This document shows positions 48,356 to 56,505 of a stretch of 64,000 nt of DNA, one piece after another; the stretch's first letter is position 1, and every line of letters begins with the position of its first letter. This DNA comes from Chitinophagales bacterium (GTDB lineage: Bacteria; Bacteroidota; Bacteroidia; Chitinophagales; JADIYW01): contig JAIBAX010000008.1 of the NCBI GenBank assembly GCA_019694955.1, forward strand, positions 1 through 64,000. The letters are read 5' to 3'. The translations under genes and the position numbers were made by a program. A model generated the notes under the pieces. The model was given only the letters and a program-made list of their open reading frames with translations, made no database searches and was not told the DNA's origin.

Positions 48356-48994
48356 CTATTTCTTTTGTATCATCATTAAGCCATCTCTAACAGATAAGAT
48401 AACGTTATTTACTCGTTCATCTTGCTGAACCATCTTGTTAAATTCTAAGAGGGCTTTCGTATCTTTGTCAGGGTTAGTATCTAATACTCTTCCGCTCCAA
48501 AGCACATTATCAGCAAGTATAATGCCACCTTTTCTTACTTTTTCAAAGACTAAATGATAATAGTGGCTATAATTTTGTTTATCCGCATCAATAAAAACAA
48601 GGTCATAAGTTGCTGTTAATGTCGGGATGATGTGGAGGGCATTGCCAATTCTATAATCAATTTTTTCTGTCAGTCCGGCTTGTTCAAAATAATTGCGTAC
48701 TAAATCCTCCAGTTCTGCATTGATATCTATTGTAGTAAGCATTCCTTCTTGCTGAAGTCCACGTGCCAAACAGATAGCAGAATATCCGGTAAAAGTGCCA
48801 ATTTCCAAAATACGCTTAGGCTGCAGCATTTGGGATATTAGGGTTAAGAAAGTTCCCTGTACCTGACCACTCAGCATTCGGGGCATCATCACATCCGTAT
48901 AGGTTTGGCGGTGCAGTGCCTTTAAAACCGCATCTTCCGGTGAGGTATGTGACTCAATATATTCCTCTAAGGGAGCACTGACAATTTCGAACAT
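48356..48994 (-). CDS. SAM-dependent O-methyltransferase (class I, COMT-like)
   Basis: This 212-residue protein has the SAM-binding motif LEIGTFTGYSAICLA, the metal-site DLVFIDADKQNY and LADNVLWSGRV, which mark the cation-dependent catechol/caffeoyl-CoA O-methyltransferase group. The acceptor is unknown. It starts a pair with the GH73 gene (two bases between them), probably by chance of packing. Confidence 0.93.
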   Translation of the reverse strand: MFEIVSAPLEEYIESHTSPEDAVLKALHRQTYTDVMMPRMLSGQVQGTFLTLISQMLQPKRILEIGTFTGYSAICLARGLQQEGMLTTIDINAELEDLVRNYFEQAGLTEKIDYRIGNALHIIPTLTATYDLVFIDADKQNYSHYYHLVFEKVRKGGIILADNVLWSGRVLDTNPDKDTKALLEFNKMVQQDERVNNVILSVRDGLMMIQKK

Positions 48995-49019
48995 CTACAC
49001 ATATTTTATGCGAAGATGT

Positions 49020-49523
49020 TTATTCCATTTCAATTAAAATTTGGTTTTTATCCACAGCATCTTTGAGGTTAACAGGTATAGACTTCACAATACCGGCACC
49101 TGTTGCCTTTATAATATTTTCCATTTTCATGGCTTCTAGAACGATTAAGGAATCTCCTTTTTGTATGTGTTGCCCGGGTTCCACCAAGATTTTTAAAACT
49201 AGTCCCGGCATAGGTGCTTTAACGATGTCCATTTTATCTTGTTTGACCTTCCCCATACCCAATTGCTGTAAGAGGATATCCAATTCATCTTTGGGCTTAA
49301 GGTCGAATATTTGACCATTTACGGCAATTTTGATATCTTTTGAAACCGCATCAAAATCTAATATTTCTACATCATAAGAGCGTCCATCCTTGATAATATG
49401 ATAGTGATGTTGGTTCAATTGGGCAATATCAGCATTTACGGGCTGTTGATCAAGCAAAATTCCTTCATCGCTGATAGCTATGTCAATTTGTTCCGCTTCT
49501 TTATACTTAATTTGATATTTCAT
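49020..49523 (-). CDS. Biotinyl-domain protein (acyl-CoA carboxylase biotin carrier type)
   Basis: This 167-residue protein has its C-terminal biotinyl/lipoyl domain (about 100-166) centred on EAMKMEN, whose Lys133 is the biotin attachment site. The N-terminal 90 residues form a beta-rich extension like that of the C-terminal part of propionyl-CoA or methylcrotonyl-CoA carboxylase alpha chains. Neither a carboxylase nor a carboxyltransferase gene is adjacent, so the partner is unknown. Confidence 0.9.
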   Translation of the reverse strand: MKYQIKYKEAEQIDIAISDEGILLDQQPVNADIAQLNQHHYHIIKDGRSYDVEILDFDAVSKDIKIAVNGQIFDLKPKDELDILLQQLGMGKVKQDKMDIVKAPMPGLVLKILVEPGQHIQKGDSLIVLEAMKMENIIKATGAGIVKSIPVNLKDAVDKNQILIEME

Positions 49524-49643
49524 GTAAAATGGTGTTTGCTGTAAAGATAGGAAAGAATATAAAAAATGTTATTGAGTAGTAGAAAAAGAAATGAATGGAT
49601 ATACCTGATTCAATAATTTGCTATTTTTCACCTCATATATTTT

Positions 49644-50456
49644 ATGCGTAAACCAATCAGCCAATTACATCCTGTTTTTTATTATGTGTCAGTAAATCTT
49701 CGACGAATATTCCGACGATTGATTTGGAAGTTTGATTCAAAAAAGTATGCGGCTACTTATTCAAAGGATTTACTCAAGTATAGAGTCAAGAAGCATCAGT
49801 CTGTTTTGCTACGTAAATTGGGGGATAATATGCATTTGCAACATAATAAGGTTGTTAACTTGCGTCTTGCACAAAAGGAAATAAATAATATCCTGATTTT
49901 ACCGGGTGAGACTTTTTCTTTTTGCAAGTTAGTAGGTCTTCCGACAGCAAAAAAAGGTTATTTGGAAGGGATGGAATTGTCATTCGGTGAAGCGCGCTCG
50001 GGAATTGGTGGGGGTATCTGTCAGCTTGCCAACCTGATACATTGGTTGGTATTGCACAGTCCATTAACGATTGTGGAACGCCATCATCATTCATTTGATC
50101 CTTTCCCGGATGACGGCAGGGTACTGCCCTTTGGGAGTGGTGCCACTATCTTTTATAATTATATTGATTATCAGTTTACAAATCTTACACCACATATTTT
50201 CCAACTCAATTTTTGGTTTACAGAAAAATGCATTGAAGGAGAATTGCGATGCAGCGAGGAATTGGAATATGCCTACCATGTGTTTGAGCAAAACCATGCA
50301 TTTGTAAAAATCGAAGACAAATATTTCCGCAGGAATGAGATTTGGCGAGATAAATATTTGAAGTTTCAAGGGGGCAAAGTGGTTGAACGGATCTGCATTA
50401 CCAAAAATTTTGCACGTGTAATGTACATACCCAATGAGATAGAACAGATTGAATAA
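49644..50456 (+). CDS. VanW family protein
   Basis: This 270-residue protein has the VanW-type core: LRLAQKEINNILILPGETFSF, YLEGMELSFGEARSGIGGGICQLAN and VERHHHSFDPFPDDGRVLPFGSGATIFYNY. VanW is named from vancomycin-resistance clusters, but the family is widespread and its activity is not established; nothing here implies resistance. There is no signal peptide. Confidence 0.9.
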   Translation: MRKPISQLHPVFYYVSVNLRRIFRRLIWKFDSKKYAATYSKDLLKYRVKKHQSVLLRKLGDNMHLQHNKVVNLRLAQKEINNILILPGETFSFCKLVGLPTAKKGYLEGMELSFGEARSGIGGGICQLANLIHWLVLHSPLTIVERHHHSFDPFPDDGRVLPFGSGATIFYNYIDYQFTNLTPHIFQLNFWFTEKCIEGELRCSEELEYAYHVFEQNHAFVKIEDKYFRRNEIWRDKYLKFQGGKVVERICITKNFARVMYIPNEIEQIE

Positions 50457-50582
50457 TATATCATTCACGAACACTTATATATGCCAATGTAAGCGATGCC
50501 TTCCTAACTCATAATTAAATCAATTTTTAATATGCTATTCAATTCCCCAAAAAATAATGTATTTTTATCTTTAAAAGGTATT

Positions 50583-50819
50583 ATGAATACAATTGAACTT
50601 AAAGAACATATCATGCAGGAACTTGAACATATAGATGATGAGTATGTATTGGAAGGTATTAGCAAGTTAATACACCTAAATTTATATAATGAAACCCCCT
50701 ATAAAGTTTCTGATACTTTAAAAGAAAAATTATTACGTTCAGATAAACAAATTGATGAAGGGAATTTCATCACTAATGAAGACCTTAAAAGCCAAGTGAA
50801 AAAATGGCTAAAAGTATAA
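50583..50819 (+). CDS. Antitoxin of a ParE/RelE-type module
   Basis: This 78-residue protein starts MNTIELKEHIMQ; the upstream ATG at 50532 would add a poor hydrophobic leader. It is helical, with ISKLIHLN and a C-terminal SQVKKWLK typical of small Bacteroidota antitoxins. It overlaps the toxin frame by 16 bases. It should neutralise the toxin below, if that toxin is still made. Confidence 0.8.
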   Translation: MNTIELKEHIMQELEHIDDEYVLEGISKLIHLNLYNETPYKVSDTLKEKLLRSDKQIDEGNFITNEDLKSQVKKWLKV

Positions 50820-51104
50820 TTTGGTCAAAAGAAGCATCTGAAGACCTGATTCAGATACTAGATTATTGGAATGAAAGAAATAAATCAACAGAATTTAGTA
50901 TTAAGCTATATAATCAGATAAATGATACCATAGCGTTGGTTATACATTATCCTGTATTAGGTAGAAAAACTGATTTTGGAGATATTAAAAACATTAGGGC
51001 AGGGGTTTTTAATTTTTTTTAGAGATTTAGTAGATTGTATTAGGATTATTGCTATTTGGGATAATAGACAGCATCCAAAGAAATTAATAGATAAACTAAA
51101 ATAA
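50804..51104 (+). pseudogene. ParE/RelE-type toxin, frame broken at a T8 run
   Basis: The frame starts AKSIIWSKEASEDLIQIL, a standard ParE/RelE opening, and stops after 72 codons (TAG 51020-51022) just after eight consecutive T (51013-51020). Reading one T fewer continues in frame as RDLVDC, IRIIAIWDNRQHP and KKLIDKLK, stopping at 51102-51104. That gives about 99 residues with the family's usual end (IWDNRQ..P..L). Thus a single base in a homopolymer separates the broken and full-length toxin. It could be a true pseudogene, a slippage-controlled gene, or a sequencing error. Confidence 0.8.
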
Positions 51105-51163
51105 TTATATTTTGAACCATCTATTATGTAGAATTAGCCCAATATATCATTCCCAAAAATCCA

Positions 51164-51171
51164 TACCTTTG
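51164..51171 (+). promoter_or_regulatory. Candidate -7 element of the M1 aminopeptidase gene
   Basis: TACCTTTG fits TAnnTTTG exactly and ends 17 bases before ATG 51189. No clear upstream TTTG was found. Confidence 0.45.
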
Positions 51172-51188
51172 TCATAAATTGCTTATTC

Positions 51189-53720
51189 ATGAAGAAATGG
51201 TATTTGCTGTTATGGATATTTTCTTTTTCCATAACACTTTTTTCTCAGGCACCCGATAACAAAAGGAAGAAAAAAAATAAGACGACAATACCTACCGAGG
51301 TATCTGCTCCAACAGAAACACCACTGCCGAGTTATAAACCTTCCGAAACACGGTACTTCGACTTATTGCACACAGATTTAACTATTCTTCCGGATTTTGC
51401 AACTTCTACGATTATCGGCACGGCAACTTTACGCCTAACGCCATATGCTAAACCGCAAAATACAATCACTTTAGATGCGCAAGGCATGCAAATCAAGTCT
51501 GTTTCTATTGTCAATGGCAGCAAACAGTTTACACCAAAATTCTCCTATAATAATTATAAACTCAATATAGACTTGCCAACAGCGGTTACAGTTGGCGATA
51601 CACTCAGTGTTGCTATCGCTTATATCGCAGAACCATACAAATGGGAAGATAAAGGGTTGGAAGTACCCAAAGAAAGAGGTGGTTATTTCATCGATCCATT
51701 AGACAAGAATCCTTATAAGAATACACAATTTTGGACGCAGGGAGAAACGGAATATGCTTCTGCCTGGTTTCCAACGATAGATGCTACCAACGAGCGTTGT
51801 ACCCAAACCATACAAGTTACCGTTGACAATAAATACAAAACGATTTCTAATGGATTGCTCATCAAGAGCGAAACCCATGAAGATGGTACCAGAACCGATT
51901 ATTGGGCACAAACCATTCCCCATGCATCCTATCTATTTTTTCTGGCAGTCGGTGAGTACGAGAAATTTACAGATAAACCTTGGAATGGAAAAGAAGTCAG
52001 TTATTATACATTTGCTCCATACGGCGAATATTTGAAGGAAACATTTGGCAATACACCTGAAATGATGACCTTTTTTTCCAATAAGCTGCAAGTGCCCTTT
52101 GCGTGGGAGAAATTTAGTCAGGTGGTGGCAAATGACTATACGGCTGGTGCAATGGAAAACTCTTCTATTGTTATCTTTTATGAGAAGTTGATGGCAGATA
52201 GAAAAAACCTTAAAGATGAATCTTATGATGGCATCATTGCACACGAACTTTTTCATCAGTGGTTTGGCGATTTGGTAACTTGCGAATCTTGGGCAAACCT
52301 TACCTTGAACGAATCGTTTGCTACCTATGGCGAATACCTTTGGTTTCAATATAAATATGGGCAAGAAGAGGCTGACAGACAGGGGAAGGAGGATTTGGAT
52401 AATTATTTTAAGGAGGCATTAAAGGTTAAAGAACCCATTGTCAACTATCATTACGATAATTTTGATGATATTTTTGACAACCATAGATATGAAAAAGGCG
52501 GGCGGGTGATACATATGCTCAGAAATTATTTGGGCGATGATATTTTCTTTAAAGGATTAAATATCTATCTCAACGAAAATAGATTGGATTGCGGAGAAAT
52601 CCATCTCCTAAGGATGGCCTTTGAAAAAGCCAGCGGCGAGGATTTGAATTGGTTTTTCGATCAGTGGTGGTTAAGTAAAGGACATCCTAATGTTGTTGTC
52701 AGTCAAAAGTATGATGAAACAACCAAGACGATAAAGGTGAGCATTTTGCAAACACAACCCAATGATGAACCCGTATTTCGCTTTCCGGTAAAAATCGATA
52801 TTTATACTTCTGCCGGGAAAACAACACAGCAGAAATGGGTAGAACAAAGAAGTGAGACGTTCAGCTTTTCAGTGGCAGAGGCGCCAAGATTGGTAAATGT
52901 TGATGCAGACAAGTATATGTTGTGGAACAAAAAAGAATCATTGACGGTTGCGGCAAATAAGGTGAAATTCTACGAGGTAGGTACATTTATGGATAAATAC
53001 GAAGTACTTGAAGACTTAAAGGTAAGGCAGGGAGATGATAAATCCATCAGACAGATATATGTGGATGGATTTCAAAAAAATCAAAACTGGCAAATCAGGG
53101 AATTATCGCTTGAAAATATTCAGTTGGAGAAACTGAAAGATGCTGATGTTTTAGAGCAATTGAAAGTAATTGCTTTGGATGTTCACGATGTGCCAAAAGT
53201 AAGAACCATTGCATTGGAACGCTATGTTACCACCGCTGACGACTGGGCATTCGTGAAAACCATCCTTGCGGAAGATTCTTCATATATGGTGCAGGCAAAA
53301 GCCTTGAATATATTGGCAAGATATGATAAGGCGGCAGCCGTTCAGTCTGCAAAATCAATGGAGCAAATCAAGAGCAAATATATTTGGGATGAGTTAATGA
53401 CTTTGTATGCATATAATTACAACGGCAATCAAAGCGATTATATGCAGAAGATGATGTGGATGTATCGCGGCAGAGGGATCTATAAGTTGGTTGGTTATTA
53501 TTTCGCCTGGTTACACGCCTGTAATGATATTCCGGTGTTTAAAAAACAATTACAAACATTGTCAGATATTGTACAATATGAAGAAAATATGGACTTAAAA
53601 CAAGATATTAAGTCGAATATAGGTAGGATAAAGATAGAAGTTGACGCAACATTGGCAATTACGCCGGAAGATGCCACCTTAAAAGCAAAGAAAGAAGCAC
53701 TAAAGGCATTCTTTCCTTAA
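51189..53720 (+). CDS. M1 family aminopeptidase
   Basis: This 843-residue zinc metallopeptidase has a signal peptide of about 20 residues (ending SITLFSQ) and a Pro/Lys-rich linker. The M1 N-terminal beta domain follows, with exopeptidase motif GAMEN (Gly320 to Asn324), HELFHQWFGD (zinc ligands His352 and His356, catalytic Glu353) and third ligand Glu375 in NESFATYGEY. The C-terminal half (about 560-843) is a helical HEAT-like region. It is likely a periplasmic or surface peptide-degrading enzyme. Confidence 0.95.
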   Translation: MKKWYLLLWIFSFSITLFSQAPDNKRKKKNKTTIPTEVSAPTETPLPSYKPSETRYFDLLHTDLTILPDFATSTIIGTATLRLTPYAKPQNTITLDAQGMQIKSVSIVNGSKQFTPKFSYNNYKLNIDLPTAVTVGDTLSVAIAYIAEPYKWEDKGLEVPKERGGYFIDPLDKNPYKNTQFWTQGETEYASAWFPTIDATNERCTQTIQVTVDNKYKTISNGLLIKSETHEDGTRTDYWAQTIPHASYLFFLAVGEYEKFTDKPWNGKEVSYYTFAPYGEYLKETFGNTPEMMTFFSNKLQVPFAWEKFSQVVANDYTAGAMENSSIVIFYEKLMADRKNLKDESYDGIIAHELFHQWFGDLVTCESWANLTLNESFATYGEYLWFQYKYGQEEADRQGKEDLDNYFKEALKVKEPIVNYHYDNFDDIFDNHRYEKGGRVIHMLRNYLGDDIFFKGLNIYLNENRLDCGEIHLLRMAFEKASGEDLNWFFDQWWLSKGHPNVVVSQKYDETTKTIKVSILQTQPNDEPVFRFPVKIDIYTSAGKTTQQKWVEQRSETFSFSVAEAPRLVNVDADKYMLWNKKESLTVAANKVKFYEVGTFMDKYEVLEDLKVRQGDDKSIRQIYVDGFQKNQNWQIRELSLENIQLEKLKDADVLEQLKVIALDVHDVPKVRTIALERYVTTADDWAFVKTILAEDSSYMVQAKALNILARYDKAAAVQSAKSMEQIKSKYIWDELMTLYAYNYNGNQSDYMQKMMWMYRGRGIYKLVGYYFAWLHACNDIPVFKKQLQTLSDIVQYEENMDLKQDIKSNIGRIKIEVDATLAITPEDATLKAKKEALKAFFP

Positions 53721-53784
53721 TATGTCAAAATGGTTTAGTATTTCTGAAAAAGTCCATGTTAGGAGTTTGGCTAGAAGTGGTAAC

Positions 53785-53980
53785 ACTTATTTAGAAAAGC
53801 AGTATAGATTTTAATTCGCTTTTTGATTATATTTGTGATACAAAATAATGGCTATGGATAATGTTGATGCCTCCGTTTTAAATCAAAAATTAGAACTTAT
53901 TCATTGGCTTTCTGCCGTTGAAGATGCTGCCATCATTCAAAAAATGATGGATTTAAAAAATGAACAAAGCGATGATTGGT
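53785..53980 (+). repeat. 196-bp direct repeat, copy 1
   Basis: Identical to 54289-54484 except for three substitutions. It covers the promoter region and the first 44 codons of the antitoxin gene at 53848. The offset between copies is 504 bases. Confidence 0.92.
53828..53835 (+). promoter_or_regulatory. Candidate -7 element of antitoxin gene 1
   Basis: TATATTTG fits TAnnTTTG and ends 12 bases before ATG 53848. It is contained in the duplicated segment; its twin is at 54332-54339. Confidence 0.5.
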
Positions 53981-54096
53981 GGGATATTATATCCGAAAGT
54001 GAGAAACAATCCATAGAACTTGGTATTATAGATGCTGATATGGGTAGATTACATGACCACTCCGAAGTAAGAAAAATTTATGAAAAGTGGTTATAA
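53848..54096 (+). CDS. Antitoxin 1 (mosaic)
   Basis: This 82-residue protein has an N-terminal part (1-44, LNQKLELIHWLSAVEDAAII) almost identical to that of the second antitoxin at 54352. The C-terminal part differs and ends HSEVRKIYEKWL, a common end of Bacteroidota ParE/RelE antitoxins. It overlaps the start of a broken toxin gene by 17 bases. Probably still made. Confidence 0.8.
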   Translation: MAMDNVDASVLNQKLELIHWLSAVEDAAIIQKMMDLKNEQSDDWWDIISESEKQSIELGIIDADMGRLHDHSEVRKIYEKWL

Positions 54097-54287
54097 GATT
54101 TCTTGGACAAGTCGTGCAAGCATAGAATTAAAACAGGTCTTTCAAGATATTGTGCAAAAAATGGACTGAAAGTGAATTGGAAAAGCTATCTCAACATCTT
54201 GAGCAAACAATACAATTGATTCGTCAAAATCCTTTCCTGTTTCAAGCATCAGGAAAAAGAAAGAATTTTAGGAGAGCCGTTATTTAA
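54080..54287 (+). pseudogene. ParE/RelE-type toxin remnant 1, frameshifted and truncated
   Basis: From ATG 54080 the frame reads MKSGYKISWTSRASIELKQ and on to DIVQKMD, then TGA. Reading one A fewer in the A6 run at 54156-54161 gives QKWTESELEKLSQHL, then IRQNPFLFQASGKRKNFRRAVI and a stop at 54285-54287. The usual last 25-30 residues of a ParE toxin are missing, and the second copy of the 196-bp repeat starts two bases later. The gene is therefore broken twice: by a +1 in a homopolymer and by a 3' cut at the repeat boundary. Confidence 0.78.
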
Positions 54288-54288
54288 T

Positions 54289-54484
54289 ACTTATTTAGAA
54301 AAACAGTATAGATTTTAATTCGCTTTTTGATTATATTTGTGATACAAAATAATGGCTATGGATTATGTTGATGCCTCCATTTTAAATCAAAAATTAGAAC
54401 TTATTCATTGGCTTTCTGCCGTTGAAGATGCTGCCATCATTCAAAAAATGATGGATTTAAAAAATGAACAAAGCGATGATTGGT
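54289..54484 (+). repeat. 196-bp direct repeat, copy 2
   Basis: Second copy of 53785-53980 with three substitutions, covering the promoter and first 44 codons of antitoxin gene 2. It begins exactly where toxin remnant 1 is cut. Confidence 0.92.
54332..54339 (+). promoter_or_regulatory. Candidate -7 element of antitoxin gene 2
   Basis: TATATTTG, identical to the element at 53828-53835, at the same distance from the ATG at 54352. Confidence 0.5.
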
Positions 54485-54615
54485 TGGATGACACCCTTAC
54501 CGAAGAACAAAAAAAAGGCATTATAGATGCTATGGATGATATTAGAAAGAATGGTGGCATTAATCATTCAGATGTGATGAGAAAACTGCGTAATTCTATT
54601 GCTAATGCTTCTTGA
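54352..54615 (+). CDS. Antitoxin 2 (mosaic)
   Basis: This 87-residue protein shares its first 44 residues with antitoxin 1 apart from two substitutions. It then has a different C-terminus (DDTLTEEQKKGIIDAMDDIR, then HSDVMRKLRNS). The C-terminal part of such antitoxins usually binds the toxin, so the two copies would be matched to different toxins. It overlaps an 18-codon toxin fragment by 11 bases. Confidence 0.8.
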   Translation: MAMDYVDASILNQKLELIHWLSAVEDAAIIQKMMDLKNEQSDDWLDDTLTEEQKKGIIDAMDDIRKNGGINHSDVMRKLRNSIANAS

Positions 54616-54661
54616 ACGTATTTGGTCTGAAGATGCCCAACAAGATGTATTATCTATATAA
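54605..54661 (+). pseudogene. ParE/RelE-type toxin fragment 2
   Basis: ATG 54605 opens MLLERIWSEDAQQDVLSI and then stops at 54659-54661. This is the normal N-terminus of a ParE-type toxin (IWSExAxxDVxSI) without the remaining 75-80 residues. It differs from toxin remnant 1, so two different toxin genes were once present. The rest has been replaced by the lipoprotein gene. Confidence 0.68.
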
Positions 54662-55058
54662 ATATTATACAATTATATTAGTACTTATGCAGATTTTAGC
54701 TTGTCAAAACTCATCTAGTAATTGTAGTTTATATGAGCCAATCTATCAAAGAGTTTTAATGGCAAATGTTATGAATGAATATTCGTCATATAATAAATAT
54801 GGAGGAAGAGTAACTTCTCATGTGGTTTTAAAAAATTATGATGATTCAATAATTGATTTAGATTATATGCAAAAATATAAAGAGGATGCTTTTCAATTAA
54901 ACGATTCAATTTTTAAATACCCTCATTCATTGAAATTAAGTATTTATAGAAGCGGACGTTTTCATCACGAAGTAGATTTAAATATTAATTGTAGGTATGT
55001 AAATAGTGATACAACTTCACTATCAATAATTGACAGTATATATAAATCAACTCTCTAA
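54645..55058 (+). CDS. Lipoprotein of unknown function
   Basis: This 137-residue protein starts at ATG 54645 as MYYLYKYYTIILVLMQILAC, a lipobox signal with Cys20. The TTG at 54612 is rejected because it would add residues read from the toxin fragment's DNA in another frame. The mature protein has several Ser/Tyr-rich strands and NINCRYVNSD. No family recognised. Its first codons lie inside the toxin fragment, so it was joined here by deletion or recombination. Confidence 0.7.
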   Translation: MYYLYKYYTIILVLMQILACQNSSSNCSLYEPIYQRVLMANVMNEYSSYNKYGGRVTSHVVLKNYDDSIIDLDYMQKYKEDAFQLNDSIFKYPHSLKLSIYRSGRFHHEVDLNINCRYVNSDTTSLSIIDSIYKSTL

Positions 55059-55061
55059 GCC

Positions 55062-55114
55062 GTTCTAAGTTTATTGCAACTTAGAACTAACATTGAGGCA
55101 AGTTTTTAACTTGC
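55062..55114. repeat. Two adjacent hairpins
   Basis: GTTCTAAGTT (55062-55071) pairs with AACTTAGAAC (55078-55087), a perfect ten-base stem. GCAAGTT (55098-55104) pairs with AACTTGC (55108-55114). Neither has a T tract, so they look like REP-like palindromes rather than terminators, in the gap between convergent genes. Confidence 0.6.
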
Positions 55115-55191
55115 GTACCTGTAGGAAGTTTATAATTTCAGTCATTTGGGAAATTGATTCTGCTCCAATGGTTTAAGTTATTCACCTTGTC

Positions 55192-56505
55192 TTAATACCT
55201 CTGAAAAGTCCATTTTAAGAGTTCTGTAAGTTTGACCTTTTTGCCTTGAATTAGGATGCCGATTCTATAAATCCTTCCTGCTATCCATACCATTGTCAAG
55301 GAGGATATTACCATAATAATCATAGAAGCGATTTGTTGCCCCCAACTAATGCCGAAAGGTATTCTTGCCATCATTACAATAGGTGCCGAGAAGGGTATCA
55401 TGGATGACCATATGGCTAAACTGGAATTAGGTTGTGATAATGTCGTAGCCATCAAAAATATGGAAATGATGATGGGTATCGTAACCGGAAAGGACAAGGA
55501 TTGTGTATCGCCTTCATCTGTTACAGCAGCACCAATAGCCGCAAACTGGGCAGCATAGAAGATATATCCAAATATAAAGAAAAACACAAAACTTAAGAGA
55601 ATACGCATAATGTCTACTTCTGAGAAACCGCCTGTCAATGAGGAGATTACCTCTAATGAGGAGGGATTTGCCGGGTTTGAAGCTACATTTCCTGCCATAT
55701 TGGCTTGATTCATGGCGGTGGTTTCGCTAGGATATAAATAACCTATTGCAGATGTGATGCCTGTTCCAAGAATAATCCAAGCGATAAACTGTGTCAACCC
55801 AACCATGCCGATACCTAAAATCTTGCCCATCATCAGTTGAAACGGTTTTACACTGGAAATCACTACTTCGATAATCCTACTTGTTTTTTCTTCCGCCACG
55901 CCACGCATGACCATGGAGCCAAAAAATAAGAGATAAACATAAATAAGTAGCCCAGATATATAGCCAAAAATTGAAGCAGCTTCTGTACTTTTGCCAATAC
56001 CGGAAATGTCTTCCATTTGAATCTTAACAGGTGTGTGTAGGCTTTCAATGTATTTAGGGTCTATTCCTTTCAAGATGAAGTAAGATTCTTTTAATATCTT
56101 ATCAAGTTCGTCTTCGATATGACTTTGGGTGACCAACCCCGGTGCTCCATTTGAGTAGTACTTGATGCCATTGGGGTGTTCAATGTCTAAAGTGGGTATA
56201 AATAAAAGACCATCAAAGCCTTTTTCGGCGAATGTTTGTTTCACTTTTTCGATAGAAATGTCCTCAGATTCATTGATAAACACTAAATGCTCACCCTTAT
56301 TCATCCGCACCACCTTATCTTTTATATACCCGCTTTCATCCATCACCAATATTTTAAGGTGTTCTGAGGCAGAAGTACTTACCTTTATCATAATAAACAT
56401 TGCCAACCCCATTAAAATGGGTACTAATAAAGTAGTAATGATGAATGAGTTTTTGGTAATCCTTGTCAGGTACTCTCTCTGTAATATGATCCAAATCTTG
56501 TTCAT
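55192..56505 (-). CDS. ABC-2 type transporter permease (NatB-like)
   Basis: This 437-residue permease has an N-terminal membrane helix after IILQREYLTRITKNSFI, a large extracytoplasmic region (about 45-180), and five or six membrane helices from residue 180 on (LLIYVYLLFFGSMVMRGVAEEKTSRIIEVVIS is the typical block, followed by a helix near 230). It overlaps the ATPase gene by four bases. The substrate is unknown; relatives include the Na+ exporter NatAB and ABC-2 drug exporters. Confidence 0.92.
   Translation of the reverse strand: MNKIWIILQREYLTRITKNSFIITTLLVPILMGLAMFIMIKVSTSASEHLKILVMDESGYIKDKVVRMNKGEHLVFINESEDISIEKVKQTFAEKGFDGLLFIPTLDIEHPNGIKYYSNGAPGLVTQSHIEDELDKILKESYFILKGIDPKYIESLHTPVKIQMEDISGIGKSTEAASIFGYISGLLIYVYLLFFGSMVMRGVAEEKTSRIIEVVISSVKPFQLMMGKILGIGMVGLTQFIAWIILGTGITSAIGYLYPSETTAMNQANMAGNVASNPANPSSLEVISSLTGGFSEVDIMRILLSFVFFFIFGYIFYAAQFAAIGAAVTDEGDTQSLSFPVTIPIIISIFLMATTLSQPNSSLAIWSSMIPFSAPIVMMARIPFGISWGQQIASMIIMVISSLTMVWIAGRIYRIGILIQGKKVKLTELLKWTFQRY

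Noticed and set aside
49644-50456. VanW-family gene as a vancomycin-resistance determinant
   Set aside because: No vanH/A/X or vanS/R genes are near, and the family is widespread in bacteria without such resistance.
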